Shown in pieces: positions 1-11,815 of a stretch of DNA of 64,000 nt. The notes below the pieces were generated by a model. The model made no database searches, was not told where the DNA came from, and saw nothing but the letters and a program-made list of their open reading frames with translations. The stretch is taken from NCBI GenBank assembly GCA_021234155.1, contig JAJEKV010000005.1, positions 23,013,584 to 23,077,583 of the forward strand, read 5' to 3'. Position 1 is the first letter of the stretch; the number at the start of each line of letters is the position of its first letter. This DNA is from Isoetes taiwanensis (taxonomy: Eukaryota; Streptophyta; Lycopodiopsida; Isoetales; Isoetaceae). The translations under genes and the position numbers were made by a program.

Positions 1-2340
1 ACTCGATGCTGGATCTTCTTTTTTTGTGATCTGATGCTTTTGCCTATTCCTAAAATGTTTGCACTAAATGGTCCTTGATGGTCTTTGCAAATCGAGATCT
101 AATTTTTTGGATTTTTCATTTTTCGACAGACTGACTGTGATAGAATGTGAGCAGAGCGAAAACATGTTTTTTGCTAGAGAGAATGAGTGCAAATCTTGCT
201 CTTTATGCAACAACCATGCATGACATGAACTCTTAAAGACTCTAAGGAATTTTGTTCACTGCTATAGAACTGAGTGTGAATCTGTGCTTCAATAGCTCTA
301 AATATAAACTCAGCTTTTCTGCTGATAGCTTAGATAAACAATAGGGCTGTAAAACACTTGTGTTGTAGGTGCCTAAATGCCAAGCTAAAGATGCTATATC
401 TTTCGGAATAAAATGCAAAAGGGGAACAATGCAAACATAGCAATTTTGTCACCAGATTGATATAGAACACTCAGAATTCAGTAACAAGGCTCGGATTTTC
501 ATTTGAATCAGGTACACGTAGGCAAATAACAAGAATCCCAAGCTCTGAGTCTTGGGCACAGGATCAAATAGGTATACAGTCAGGGAATTCAGATGAATTT
601 GTCAACAATTCAAGCTGAGAATCAAGTATGGAAGGCAGAATCAAGCTTTAGTCATGTAAGCCGGTCCTTCTTCAAGGTAAACAATCACTTTTTACTTCAA
701 AACCCTCGAATTTTTCTCGAAAGCACAAAATCCCCTTTAAAATTCCCCCGCTCATATGCTCTTGGCTAATTCAATTTAATTCTCTGTCCTTTTGCTACTC
801 TGATGCATTCTGGTATTGAACAGGGTTATTCGGCAGGTAAGGATCATGATTGCATGGTTGTTTCGAACAAATTAGACGGATCTTGGCATTCTCAGATTTT
901 AAGGTTCTTGGCGCTTTGATGAAATATCCCATAGGCCAAAAGTATTCGAGAGGCTAAGCTATATAAGGAATAACAAAATCCTTATTATTAATATTTAACG
1001 TGCAATGTCCACGTGGACTTCGGTACCTCGACCGCCCCACACGCCCGGATGTTCCACATGGCATGGGGAGATTGGCTGGAAAAAAAATAGGCTTGGGGGT
1101 AGATAGGAAATTTTTTTTGCAACAAGGTCTAAGGCACGATTCCCAAGGAACTGAATTTGAGGGTCAAAATGAACGATTTTTTCAATTTTCTTTTTTCCAA
1201 GGGGAATCTTTTAATATGCTCTAGAAGATGCTCGAATCTTTTTTGCAAATGGGCACTTTCAAATTTTGGCTTTAAAATGGCACGGAGAAGGATGATGTGG
1301 CATGTGAGCATGATGACTTGGCAAAGCAAGGGTGACATGGCAAAGAAGGGTGGTGGACGCGCAAACAACTTGGCTTAGAATATTTTTTCTAGTCAAAACT
1401 TTGAGTGAGGTGGACATGATGTGTATGACATGTGGATGATGATGTGGAGGTGATGAAGATGATGTGGCATGGTAATGTGTCACCTTAACATGCTCAAACA
1501 TGTAATTTGAAGGATTTTGTAAAAAATTAGAGTCTCAAAGTAGTGACATGTGCATGATATGACATGGCAAGAAAGGGTGACATGTATGGTGACTTACGTC
1601 CCAATGGTGTTGTCATGGGTCAATTTAGGCATAAATGCATGATATTTGCATCTTCTAAGCAAATCTTGATTTTGGGTATAGGGAGAGGATGTTGACCTTT
1701 GACCACGTATATGACCAAGTCAAGTGGAGTTTAGTGCTTTGAATGATATGGAAATGGTATGGTGAGTATATGAAATGTGAATGACTTGTGAAAGGGTAGT
1801 TTTGACTAGAAAAAATCTTCAAGGCCAAATTTGACTTGGAGATGAGGTGTAGGCATGAAACTAGAAATCTCATGGGCATTTCATCATGGTTAAACGTAAG
1901 GGAGATGTAGGATGGGAATCAAAGGATGCCAACATACCAAGAACTCAAATGATACCATCACATACCAAGAAATCTTCAAGGGGTCTTCAATGCTTCAATC
2001 TTTGTTTGATTCTAACCTTTTGCCTTGCTTGTGTGACCTGAGTCATCACCTTGCTCTTCAGGTCTTCAAAGTGTGCAAGCATAAATCCTTCTTGTATCTC
2101 TAAACTCAGATCAAAGTGTGAGAATAAGTGCCAAAAATATGCCTTGCTCTTCCATGCTGCAAAATTTAGAGTAAGATTAGAATTGTTTTCAATCTTCCTC
2201 ATATGTTTTGAATGTAAAAATATTATTATATATATGAATATAAACCATGACCGTAAATATATCTCTTTTTATATACAATTGTCCCCTCAAATTGTATCAT
2301 CAAACAACCCATGCAACAACCAAAACAAGGAACTAATGAT
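1..2340. repeat. Left arm of the gypsy-bearing element, copy A (partial)
   Basis: No gene is seen here. The sequence matches 23458-25810 of copy B. Parts of it are recognisable in reverse complement in the 3' flank of the same element: for example 1390-1490, rich in gatgatgtgg-type words, against 7870-7990, rich in catccacttc-type words. It includes a potential GC-rich spot near 1010-1060. The short open frames here are chance. Confidence 0.6.
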
Positions 2341-2356
2341 AAGGGTTCAATCTAAT

Positions 2357-5300
2357 ATGCTTGCAGCTAGAGTACCTAGAAATGTTGATGAACAGAGACA
2401 ACAAGGACATCATGCCCAAGAGCTGCATTCACCAAGGCGCTACCAAGAAACTTGTACCAAGAGTTTGATGCAAAGAACACCTAAGAAGAGCTATCCCGCA
2501 TCAGATCCGACATCCATGAGATAAGGGCATTGCTAGTAGGAGCAACAAAGACCAGAGGGCAAGATCGAATATGCCTTTGCCTCGAAATACCAAATTGGCC
2601 GAACAAAGGGCAAACAGAGGAAGAGAAACAGAAGGAGAAGATCTCCTACTTCGGGGTCCTCCGACTCTAGCTCAGACTCGGACTCAGGATCAGAAGAGCA
2701 GGAGGAAGAGAGACGGGACCGCGGGGAGGATCCAAACCGTGACAGGGGCAGGTCACAATCCGATTACTAGAAGAAGGTTGACTCCGCGCTTAGCAATGTA
2801 TGGAAAGCCAGAAAGCTAGAGCAATTCTCAGGCGACAGCAGATCCGGAATGGAAGCAGAGGCTTGGCTAGATGAAATGAGTGAGTATGGCAATGCTTATG
2901 GTATGAAGGATAAGGACAAAGGCAGGGTAGCCACAGCAAACTTGAAGGGAGCAGCCAGGATATGGTGGAAGGGGTATGCCAAAGCACATGGACTGAGCAG
3001 GGACAGTTGCAAGTTCAAGAAGTTTGCTACATGCTCAAGCCGCCATTACGCGCTAAGGGAACATAAGTGCAACATGATGCAATAGTTCTACACAAAGTTG
3101 CGCAAGGCAAAGAAATCGGTCTCGTAAATACACCTGAGGAAATTAATGAGACTAAGGCTTTATGTGCCAAAGTTGAGTGAAAGGCACGCGGTGGAGGGCT
3201 ATATTGAAGGGTTTAACGAGGAGATCCGCAAGCTTGTAAGGGCAATAAACCCCAAGATGGTGTCGGGCGTAATCCAAGGTCGTAAGTTTGCAAGGAACCG
3301 ACCGCAAGAATATGCACCAAGGCAAAATAATTTTCCGTGATAAAGGAAAGGGCACGTGAGGCTATAGCCCAAGGGCAAAGAAGTCCAAAGAGCCAGCGTG
3401 ATCGCAAATACAACCCAAATATGGGAAGCAGTGGCAATGCAAGTGGTGGCAAGCAGGAAAAGAAACAGGTGAGCTTCAAGGAGCAAGGAGGCGGGTCTAA
3501 CTACTCCAAAGCGATGAAGCAATTTTTGCAGTCCATCCCCAAAGAGAAGAAGCATGAGTGTATAGAAGAGCAGCTATGTTTCAGATGCTTCCAGCCAGGG
3601 CATAGGACCAACAATTGCCCCTTGATGAATGAATGCATTGGCGTAATTGGGATGGGAGACACCCAATCGACGCGGACGAGGACGACGCCGCAGACTACAT
3701 CCGTGGTGAGTGTCATATCTTTGTCGCCATTGACAATCGGCAATGCCGAAAAGTCGGGATCGTCGTTATCTCAACAACCGGAAAAGCAAACTCTAAGTCT
3801 TTCATAGTGTTGATAGACACGGGGAGCAGTCATAATTTTGCGTCCCCTAGAATGGTAAACATGTTGAAGTTAAAGCCGTTGAAGTCCAAGCCCAGGCCAG
3901 TGGTGTTAGCTAATGGGGTAGTCAGGCATACAACGGGGAAGAGAATAAACTTCAATGTAGACTTACCAGGCATCAATGTGGCATTGGGAGCGGAAGTCAT
4001 GAATATAGGCAAGTATGACCTGATTATAGGAATGGAATACCTTGGTCCAGCAGGAGCACTCATCGATTGTGGGAAGCGCAAGGTGACCTTAACAACTCCA
4101 GAGGGCAAGGTCATCGAGATTACAGGTAAAGAAGTAACCCCAATCATGCAATGCATGAGTAGTGAAAAGTTGCTTAAGTGCATAAGGAAGCAGCAAGTGG
4201 CCTATCTCCTTAAGCTTGAGCTCGAAGATCAAGAGCCGGAGGAAGACAAAGAGGCCAAAGAGCTGAGTAAGCTCCCCAAGCCCATAGCGAAGTTGGTCAA
4301 GGAATTTCATGACTTGTTCCCTGACGAGATTAAGCAGCTTCCGCCCTATAGAGGAGTCGAGTGTGAAATAGCACTTGAACCAGGGATGAAGCCAACAAGC
4401 AAGGCACCTTATAGAATGTCAACCGAAGAGTTGACAGAGCTAAAGAAGCAACTGCAAGAATTGCTAGACCTAAGGTTCATAAGACCTAGCGTCTCTCCCT
4501 TCGGAGCCTATTCTTTTTGTGAAGAAGAAAGATGGGAGCCTTAGGATGTGTATCGACTACCGCCAGTTAAATAGGCACACCATTAAGAATAAGTATGCCT
4601 TGCCTAGGTCAGATGACCTAATGGATCAATTGCAAGGAGCGAAGATCTTCTCCAAAATAGATCTCTCGCATCGGGTATCATCGATCAGATCAAAGAAGAA
4701 GATATTCACAAGACAAAGATTCAACAAGATATGGTGGCACTATGAGTTCACAAATATGCCCTTTGATTGTCCAATGCCAAAGAACATTCATGAGGCCGAT
4801 GAACGACGCCTTCCTTCCTAATTTCTAGACTCCTTCATCATAGTCTTCTTCGATGATATCTTGGTTTATAGCAAATCTATGGAAGAACATGCCCAACATT
4901 TGAAGAAGGTGCTTGAAAAGCTAAGAAGGCATCAACTCTTTATGGTTATCGGCGCCACTTCGCGACCTTAAAGAGTGGAGTATTTAGGCATGTGATCACA
5001 AAGCCAAGGCATTTCCACGCATCCCCGCCAAGATCGAAGCCGCGATTGATTGGCCGACACCAAAAATACGCATGAAGTAAGGAGCTTCCTAGGCCTAGCG
5101 TGCGATTATAGAAGATTTGTCAAGAACTTTGCCAAGGTAGCAAAACCATTGACCGATCTCACAAAAGGCGGAAGATAAAGGATTGGGCAACTCATTGGCA
5201 AAAGCAAGGCCCGTAAAGCATTTGACACATTGAAGGAAGCATTGACGACATCGCCAAGATTGGTCTTGCCGATCCGACCAAAGATAAGCTCAGAGCGACA

Positions 5301-7179
5301 AACGCCAGCGTGATAGCAACAAAAAAAGCCCTCATGCAGGAGGAAAGAGTAGTGGCCTATGATTCCAAGAAGTTGAATGACGCCGAGCAGCGCTACCCAA
5401 CGCATGATCAGGAGCTCCTGACTATAGTAAGAGCTTTAAGAATTTGGAGGCACTATCTATTGGGAAGAAGATTCCAGCCGACACGGATCATCAAAGCCTT
5501 CAATACATATTTACACAACCACCCCTCAATTTGAGGCAAAGGAGATGGATGGAATTCCTCAAGAATATGACTTCGATAAGTTATAAGCCGTGGAAGCCGA
5601 ATGTGGTTGCGGATGCCCTTTCTAGGAAGCCTTTGGCAACAAGAATTCATTATAATGCCATATCAACACTGTAGTTTAGTTTGGCAAGAAGATCAAGAAA
5701 CATTGCCAACGGACCTCGACTTCAAAGAAGTTTGGACAAGTCTTTGCAAGGAGGCCAGGACCGACAAGGAAAGGGAGATGTTCGCACTACAAGAAGGAGG
5801 AAAACTTGCTATACCATAAAAACAAATTGTATGTACCAGAATCTTCACAAGTTAGGAAGCTAATCCCTCAATGATACACACAATAGTCCCATAGCAGTCA
5901 TGCGTGGTTCATGAAGACGGTTTCAAAATTAGAAGCGCTTATTCGCCCGCATGAAGAAGGAAATAGCAAGGTATATTTGAGAGTGCCGATATGCCGCCAG
6001 ACAAAGGCGAACAGCAAAATTCCGTGTGTGCTTTGGAACCATTGCATGTGCCAAATGCTAAGTGGGAGGTAATAAGTATGGACTTTATTACAGACTCCCA
6101 AGAACGCAAGGGGCAAAGTTGCCCGATGGTGGTGGTAGATAAGTTGTCAAACCGGGCACACTTTGTGCCGCAGGTGACAACAGACATTACATTATTAGAC
6201 ACGGCCGCCTTATTTGTTAAGGAGATTTTCGACTTCATGGCATGCCAAGGGAGATAATTGCGATAGGGACCCAAGTTCATGAGTGCCTTGGCGTGACCTA
6301 TTCACCACTATCCGCACGGCTTCATGAGCACGCGCATATCATCCCCAAAACGATGGTCGACGGAGAGGACCCAACAAAGATCATCAAGATATGTTAAGAA
6401 GTTATGTATGGAATGTAAGCAATCTAAGTGGGATGATTTCATCCACTTAGTAGAATTTGCATAGAACAAGACCAAGTGAGTCATTGCAGATGAGTCCTTT
6501 ATGATCAACTATGAGTATCGTTGTCTTACCCCCTGATACTTGGCACAATCCGGTGTCCAAGGTAGAAGTCTCCCAACAAATGCTTTCTGAGATGCAAGAA
6601 TTGGTGGAGGAAGTAAGAGGCTACCTCCTAGCAAAAGAAGAAATAGGCGTAAAAGCATCACCGACGCTAATGTGACAAGAAGGGAATTTGAGGTGGGAGA
6701 CAAAGTGTGGTTGAAGATCAAGATCAAGGTGCCAAGCTCCGTGATCAGAATTGCAAGAAGCTTGCTCCAAGATGGGCCGGACCTTTCAGATAGACAAAAG
6801 AGTAGGTACCCAATCCTGCAAGTTGGACCTACTAGCACATCTCAAAAATCCATAGAGTTTTCCATGTAAGTCTCCTAAAAGGCACACCCTAATCTAGAGG
6901 AAGTATTGGAGACAAACGAAAGTTACTAGAAATGACCTCGACGATCACCTTGAAATCGTCCCCCGTAAGTCCTTCTTGACAGATCTTATAAGAAGACAAG
7001 AAGGTCAAAATTTCTCCAATACCTTGGCGGCGGGAAGCACTTACTGCTGAAGACGCCACGGGGTACTACAAACGATCTTGAGAAGCGCACTCGAAGTTCA
7101 TGGAGCAATGCAAGGAAAGCCCGGCCGGCACCGGGCGAGTCGCATAATCCACACCTTAGGTGAGTGGAAGGTAGATTAA
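2357..7179 (+). pseudogene. Ty3/gypsy (chromovirus) gag-pol, decayed copy A
   Basis: Recognisable parts appear in the usual Ty3/gypsy order. These are a gag-like region (about 2357-3340), a CCHC zinc knuckle of the form CFRCFQPGHRTNNCP (about 3580-3625), an aspartic protease with the DTGSSHNF motif (about 3820), and reverse transcriptase with a [16 protein letters not shown] stretch (4555-4610) and FFDDILVYS (about 4845). RNase H follows around 5300-5500, then integrase fragments (about 5690-6490) and a corrupted C-terminus near 6900-7179. The start is the first ATG of the gag frame, by comparison with copy B. Many frameshifts and stops break it; the RT core at 4660-4760 and the chromodomain are scrambled. 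It cannot encode a working polyprotein. It is more damaged in pol than copy B, although its protease and zinc-knuckle segment is better preserved. Confidence 0.93.
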
Positions 7180-9675
7180 AAAGTCTACTCCTCGGCCCCT
7201 GGGAAGATTCCGACCGCCGCCACTCATGGCAAAGATAGAAGAGCCATTGGCATTTCCAAATACATGGTTCAATAAGCACACAAGGAGTATTTGAAAGTTG
7301 CAACTTTGAAGACCATTTGAAAAGCTACAAAAGACACAAGGACTTGAAGAACCAAAGAAGGACATTCACTTGAGAAACATAAAAGGAGTATTTTGGCTAA
7401 GTGGGAGGTCACAAGGCAAGTTACTTAAATTCAAGCCCCATTGAAGATTGCAAGGTCACAACTTGGTATGATATCTTGTTCACCATTTGAGCATTGAAGT
7501 TTGATATTCTTAAGGTTCTTGAAGAATTGCCTAGCCATTCTTCCATCCATTCTATGTCTTGAGTCATCCTCTCCCATTCCATGTCTAGCCTTCTTTTTTT
7601 CCACATTTCCATCTTCTCTCATTACATACTATGGTGTTGGTAACATTTCTTTCCCCTAGTCAAATGAAACACACACACCCATGCTCCATCCACCTACTCA
7701 CCAAAGTCAAGCACTAGGGAGCCCCATGAATTCACTTCAAAAACACCTAGGGTTCTAAATATCTACTAGGTCTTTACAAAAGAAGGACAAAAAGCAAGAT
7801 TTGTCCAACTATGCAAGAAGTGAACTCCCTAGTAGCATCCCATGTCAAAAAAATTGCAAAAAGATACAACATCCACTTCATCATTCATAATTTCACTTCA
7901 CCACTCACATCACACGTCATCCATATCATCCATACTTCATGCCACCTCACCAAAAAATCATTTTTTTTTTGACTAGGGGAAAAGATGGTTACCAACCCTT
8001 AAGTGCCACATCTTCACCATTTTTTTGCCACCTCACCAAGTCCCATGCCTAGTCACTTCATTTTTTACCAAAAAATCAAAGTATTCCATTTGAAAATTTG
8101 ATGATACTACCCGTAGCCCCTCATGAAAACATGCCACCCGCACAAACATTCTTGAAAAAAAAAAAGAGTTTATATTGACCTTCTAAATGGCCTTCTTGGG
8201 AAACGTGCCTTATTGAAAAAATGGTAAAACCTACCTACATCTACCCCCATCTATCTACCCTCTCATCTCTTCGCCAAGTGGCGCCCCCGCGCATGCCAAG
8301 TCGAAACACGAAGCCGAAGCTTGGCGGAGGAGACCACGAATCAGAAAATGAGGCAATGGATCTATATTTATACCTTGGCCTATTTTTTCATTCCTCGCCT
8401 GTGGATATTTCTTCGCAAGAAAAAAATCAAGAACCCTAAATTTGCAGTGCCAAGAAACGGATTTTTAGCAAATGAAACTACCTAATCATGACTAAATCCT
8501 CCGATTTAACCCGAAAGTGATCTCAAGAACCCTAAACCCGTGGCAAAACCACTAATAACTGGTTGGATTTTGCAAGAATTGGAACGTAACGTAGCATTTT
8601 CAAAAGGGGCAAATCGATTAAGGAAATTTCAAGGGCTTTTTGGCGCATTTGGGGAGATTGTTGATACCAAATACATGTCAAGCAGGATCTTCGCTTGTGG
8701 ATTTGACCTTCCTTGCCGCATCAATTTACTCGATTGAGTAGTAAAGCTGATCAAATATTCTCGGTCCGATCCCTGAAGTATTATTGGCTCATGAATTGTG
8801 AGCTATTTGAAGTTATGTGAGACTCCTGCTATGATTTGTCAAGTGAATGAAAATCCAACTTTTGGTATAATTTCTTTTCTCAACTTTCAAGGAAATTTAT
8901 GCATATCCGCTAAATATTGTTCTAGTTTTTAATCCCATTGATATTAGTAAATCCCCGCTTAGGCTTCATTGAATAGTCGCCCCGCATCCAAAGAAAAACA
9001 TAAAATATAAACATTAGTCAAAACTAAGTTCTAGTTATCCGATAAGAGTCAAAACCTATCTTTTTTCTACAAAACTCCTCTAACAAAAGGTCCAAATTCA
9101 TCTATTATTATCAAGATCCCAAATTCACTTTTTTATTTTGTCTCGTAAAAGCAAAACTTCTAGATAAATATCTCTCGCCATCAAAGACACACCGCCTGGC
9201 TGGCAAATTACTCCCTCGCTCATTCAAAGATCCTAAATAAACCCAAAAGAGGTGTTGCACGCCATCTACAAGAGCAATTTGATTAGTCACGCTTGTCCCG
9301 CATCAAAAAGAATATTTCACAAAACATCTCGAGAATTTCTCGCTCTCTCGCCGAGGGTATTGACCGCTTTTGACTAGGTCGCATATAATTTTCAAGTATC
9401 TAGAATAGTCCTCCACTTCAAAAAAGGTCTTGCACATTTTAATACTATTTGTTGGGATCACATTCATACATTCTTCAAGATAAATCCTCCAGCTTATTTG
9501 CACTTGGTATTGAAAAGAGAATACATGGTTTTTCTTGAAATGGGAAAAGTCCAACAAAGTTTGTGGTGAGAAGTTTTTGCAAAATTTAGGTTCGAAAGTG
9601 GTTGCCTCGAAGCAACCCGAGGTCCTAAACCATTCTAGTTGAGGGTTTTGCCGTGATTACCCCTCAACAACCACC
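7180..9675. repeat. Right arm of the gypsy-bearing element, copy A
   Basis: Non-coding. It matches 30656-33147 of copy B. It begins directly after the pol stop and ends with a segment (about 9597-9675) whose reverse complement resembles the left end seen at 23114 in copy B. The arm is rich in short catcc/tcacc words, the complement of the words that fill the left arm. The paired hairpins seen after the copy B pol stop are degraded here. Confidence 0.6.
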
Positions 9676-11815
9676 TCGAGAGAGAAAGGAGGTCATTCGT
9701 GCATGCATTGATAGGAAAGCACCTTTGGTCAATGCCTATTACGGGGAGGACCCTATCCTTCATGCCCAAATATGGGAAGGACACTATCGTCCATGCCAAA
9801 GGCAACTGAAGGTGTAGGCATGAGTGGCATATAGACATGATAGGGCGCTGTCTCACGGCCACGATGGAAGAAACATAATCTTCCTATGCCGGGAGATATG
9901 CCTTGCATCCATGTAATTGTAATTGATGGGTGGTTCCCTTACAACCAACCCTTATAATAATTAAACGCATACTAACGTAGTGTTGGACCTGCAGGCCAAT
10001 AAAGGATTTGAGCGGCAGGAAGATGGCACTACGAAGACTCGCAACACATAGTTTTGCCATAATGTGTTGTGAGGAGGCGATAAGGAGCATTAATTAGGAA
10101 GTTTTGAACCATAATTGATGATAATGTCGTAGTAAAATTTTGTGAATAATGGATGATGAAGTAGAGGACTAAGAGCCTCCTCACCATAAAGTACAATTAC
10201 AATAAACTAAAATCTTTATCCGAGGTATCATCTTTTATCTTTTATCATCGCTAGTTTGTAGAATGATTTTAGGCCTACATTGAATTTGCAAAACCAAAGT
10301 TAGTTCATATCATGTTTAGTTACCTGAATTTTACATCGCATTACCAGTTTTTTGAAATCATTACTAGTTTGGGAGATGTATTTTAACATATATTGGTTTT
10401 GCATAACTATTGCTAGTTCACACCAAATTTAACTATATGCATTTTTAATTTTACAATGTTTTTATAAAATAATCATGAATTTGTGGATGGTTTTACACCT
10501 ATTTTTTCAATATTTCAATTTTGATGCTTCCACATGCTAGTTGTCATTATCATATATGTTTTTTCAAGCTTTTTCTTGTTAGTTCAAAACCATACTCGAA
10601 ATTTGCAAAGATGCTACAATTTGTTTTATGTAGTTACTTACTATGCTTGCTAAAAGTTTATATTATTAACTATTAGTTCCAAATTATTAAGTTTGAATTT
10701 TAGGGGCAAATCTTCGGCCAAGTGGGTTGAATGGTTGACGCGCAAAGCTCCTAAGTTTTTTACCCATGGCAAGGGAAAGGTCGCCATAGTCAGATATGCA
10801 CAAACCTTTTGAGTCTAAGGTTACGATTAGGGTCTCATCAAGGACACGCCATAGGCATCCTCCTCGTCTAACTTCATGATTGAACATCTAAAAGGGTGGA
10901 CCGTGATTTGATAATCGATTTTATGGCTTAGATTTGGTGCTTGTCTATTTATCATTCATATTTTGGTCTATTTCTTTTTGTTTCTACCTAAACCAAGGCT
11001 CTCGATCCTAGGGAACAAATTTTGGTTCGGAATAGAATAGAATAGAATAGAATAGTTTTTTAACGCCCACTTTGAGACCAATAGGTCATGGACCCATACA
11101 ATGGGCTAGTACAATCATTACTACTAGATTAAAAACCCCGCCGGTAGGTTTTCAAGGGAAAACCTTTGCAAAAGAATGATGATACTAGATGTTTAGAGAC
11201 TACCGAGGGCTCGCATCGCCAGACGCCATTATCTAGAACCTCAAGTATGTATAATGCCAAACCAAACTCCGGAAGGAGAGCTATGCAATCCTTTTTATGT
11301 TGCTTCTAAATCGAGTTCTCCAGGGTCGCATCAAACAAAGTCAATTTTGAGCTTTTGCATAATCAAAGAAAAGATAGCAGAAGTGAAGGTATTTATTGTG
11401 TACCTTTGAGACCCCTTGTGAAACCATGATCCGCAAGGAAGTCTCCAAAAGGTGAAGTAATGGTACAAAGGATATTATTTCGAGATCCATTAAGTCAACG
11501 TGAAAGCATTATGAACCCACTCAAACAAATGTATTGAAGCAGTTTGACATGGTGACGCGAGCACGAGGTTTTATGAACAAGTTTCCCCGGTTCCTATTAT
11601 CGCGGATTTTGTTTTGTTGTTTTTTTTTGTTACATGAATGCACTTTTAAACGCTTTATTTAAATGACAATACTTTATGTAAAAAACCAAAATGTAAAAGG
11701 CTAACGTAAATTACACCAACGTTGTGATTAGAAAATCCAAAAGCATATTTCTCGATGTCATCATTATAACGCTTTGGCATACCACTTGCCAAAACCATAT
11801 AGAATCTTACGACCT
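9676..11815. other. Shared non-coding flank to the right of the element, copy A
   Basis: No gene is recognised. It contains short related segments around 9730-9800 (two versions of a ggaagg/acactatc-type unit). A stretch around 9890-10125 looks base-for-base identical to 33356-33590, although its surroundings differ. From about 10200 to 10680 it is AT-rich with ttagtttg-type words. The end carries a LINE-tail-like segment. Confidence 0.5.
11030..11175 (-). mobile_element. LINE 3'-tail-like fragment, copy A
   Basis: On the minus strand this reads as a short segment containing ggttttcccttgaaaacc followed by a pentamer tail (ATTCT)n; on + the tail is the gaatagaatag run at 11033-11055. The same block and a similar tail end the recognisable LINE at 61580-62825. 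This is therefore probably the truncated 3' end of a related LINE. No coding part is visible. Confidence 0.5.

Larger units (their letters stand above)
1..11815. repeat. Segmental duplication, copy A (left end off-window)
   Basis: Base 1 onward aligns with 23458 onward and the match runs, with many small differences, to about 11815 versus 35305, where the sequences part. The shared unit contains a decayed Ty3/gypsy gag-pol, its flanking arms, and about 2.1 kb beyond the right arm. Because the non-element right flank is shared too, this is a duplication of a chromosomal segment rather than two independent insertions, unless the mobile unit is larger than I can delimit. Confidence 0.9.
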
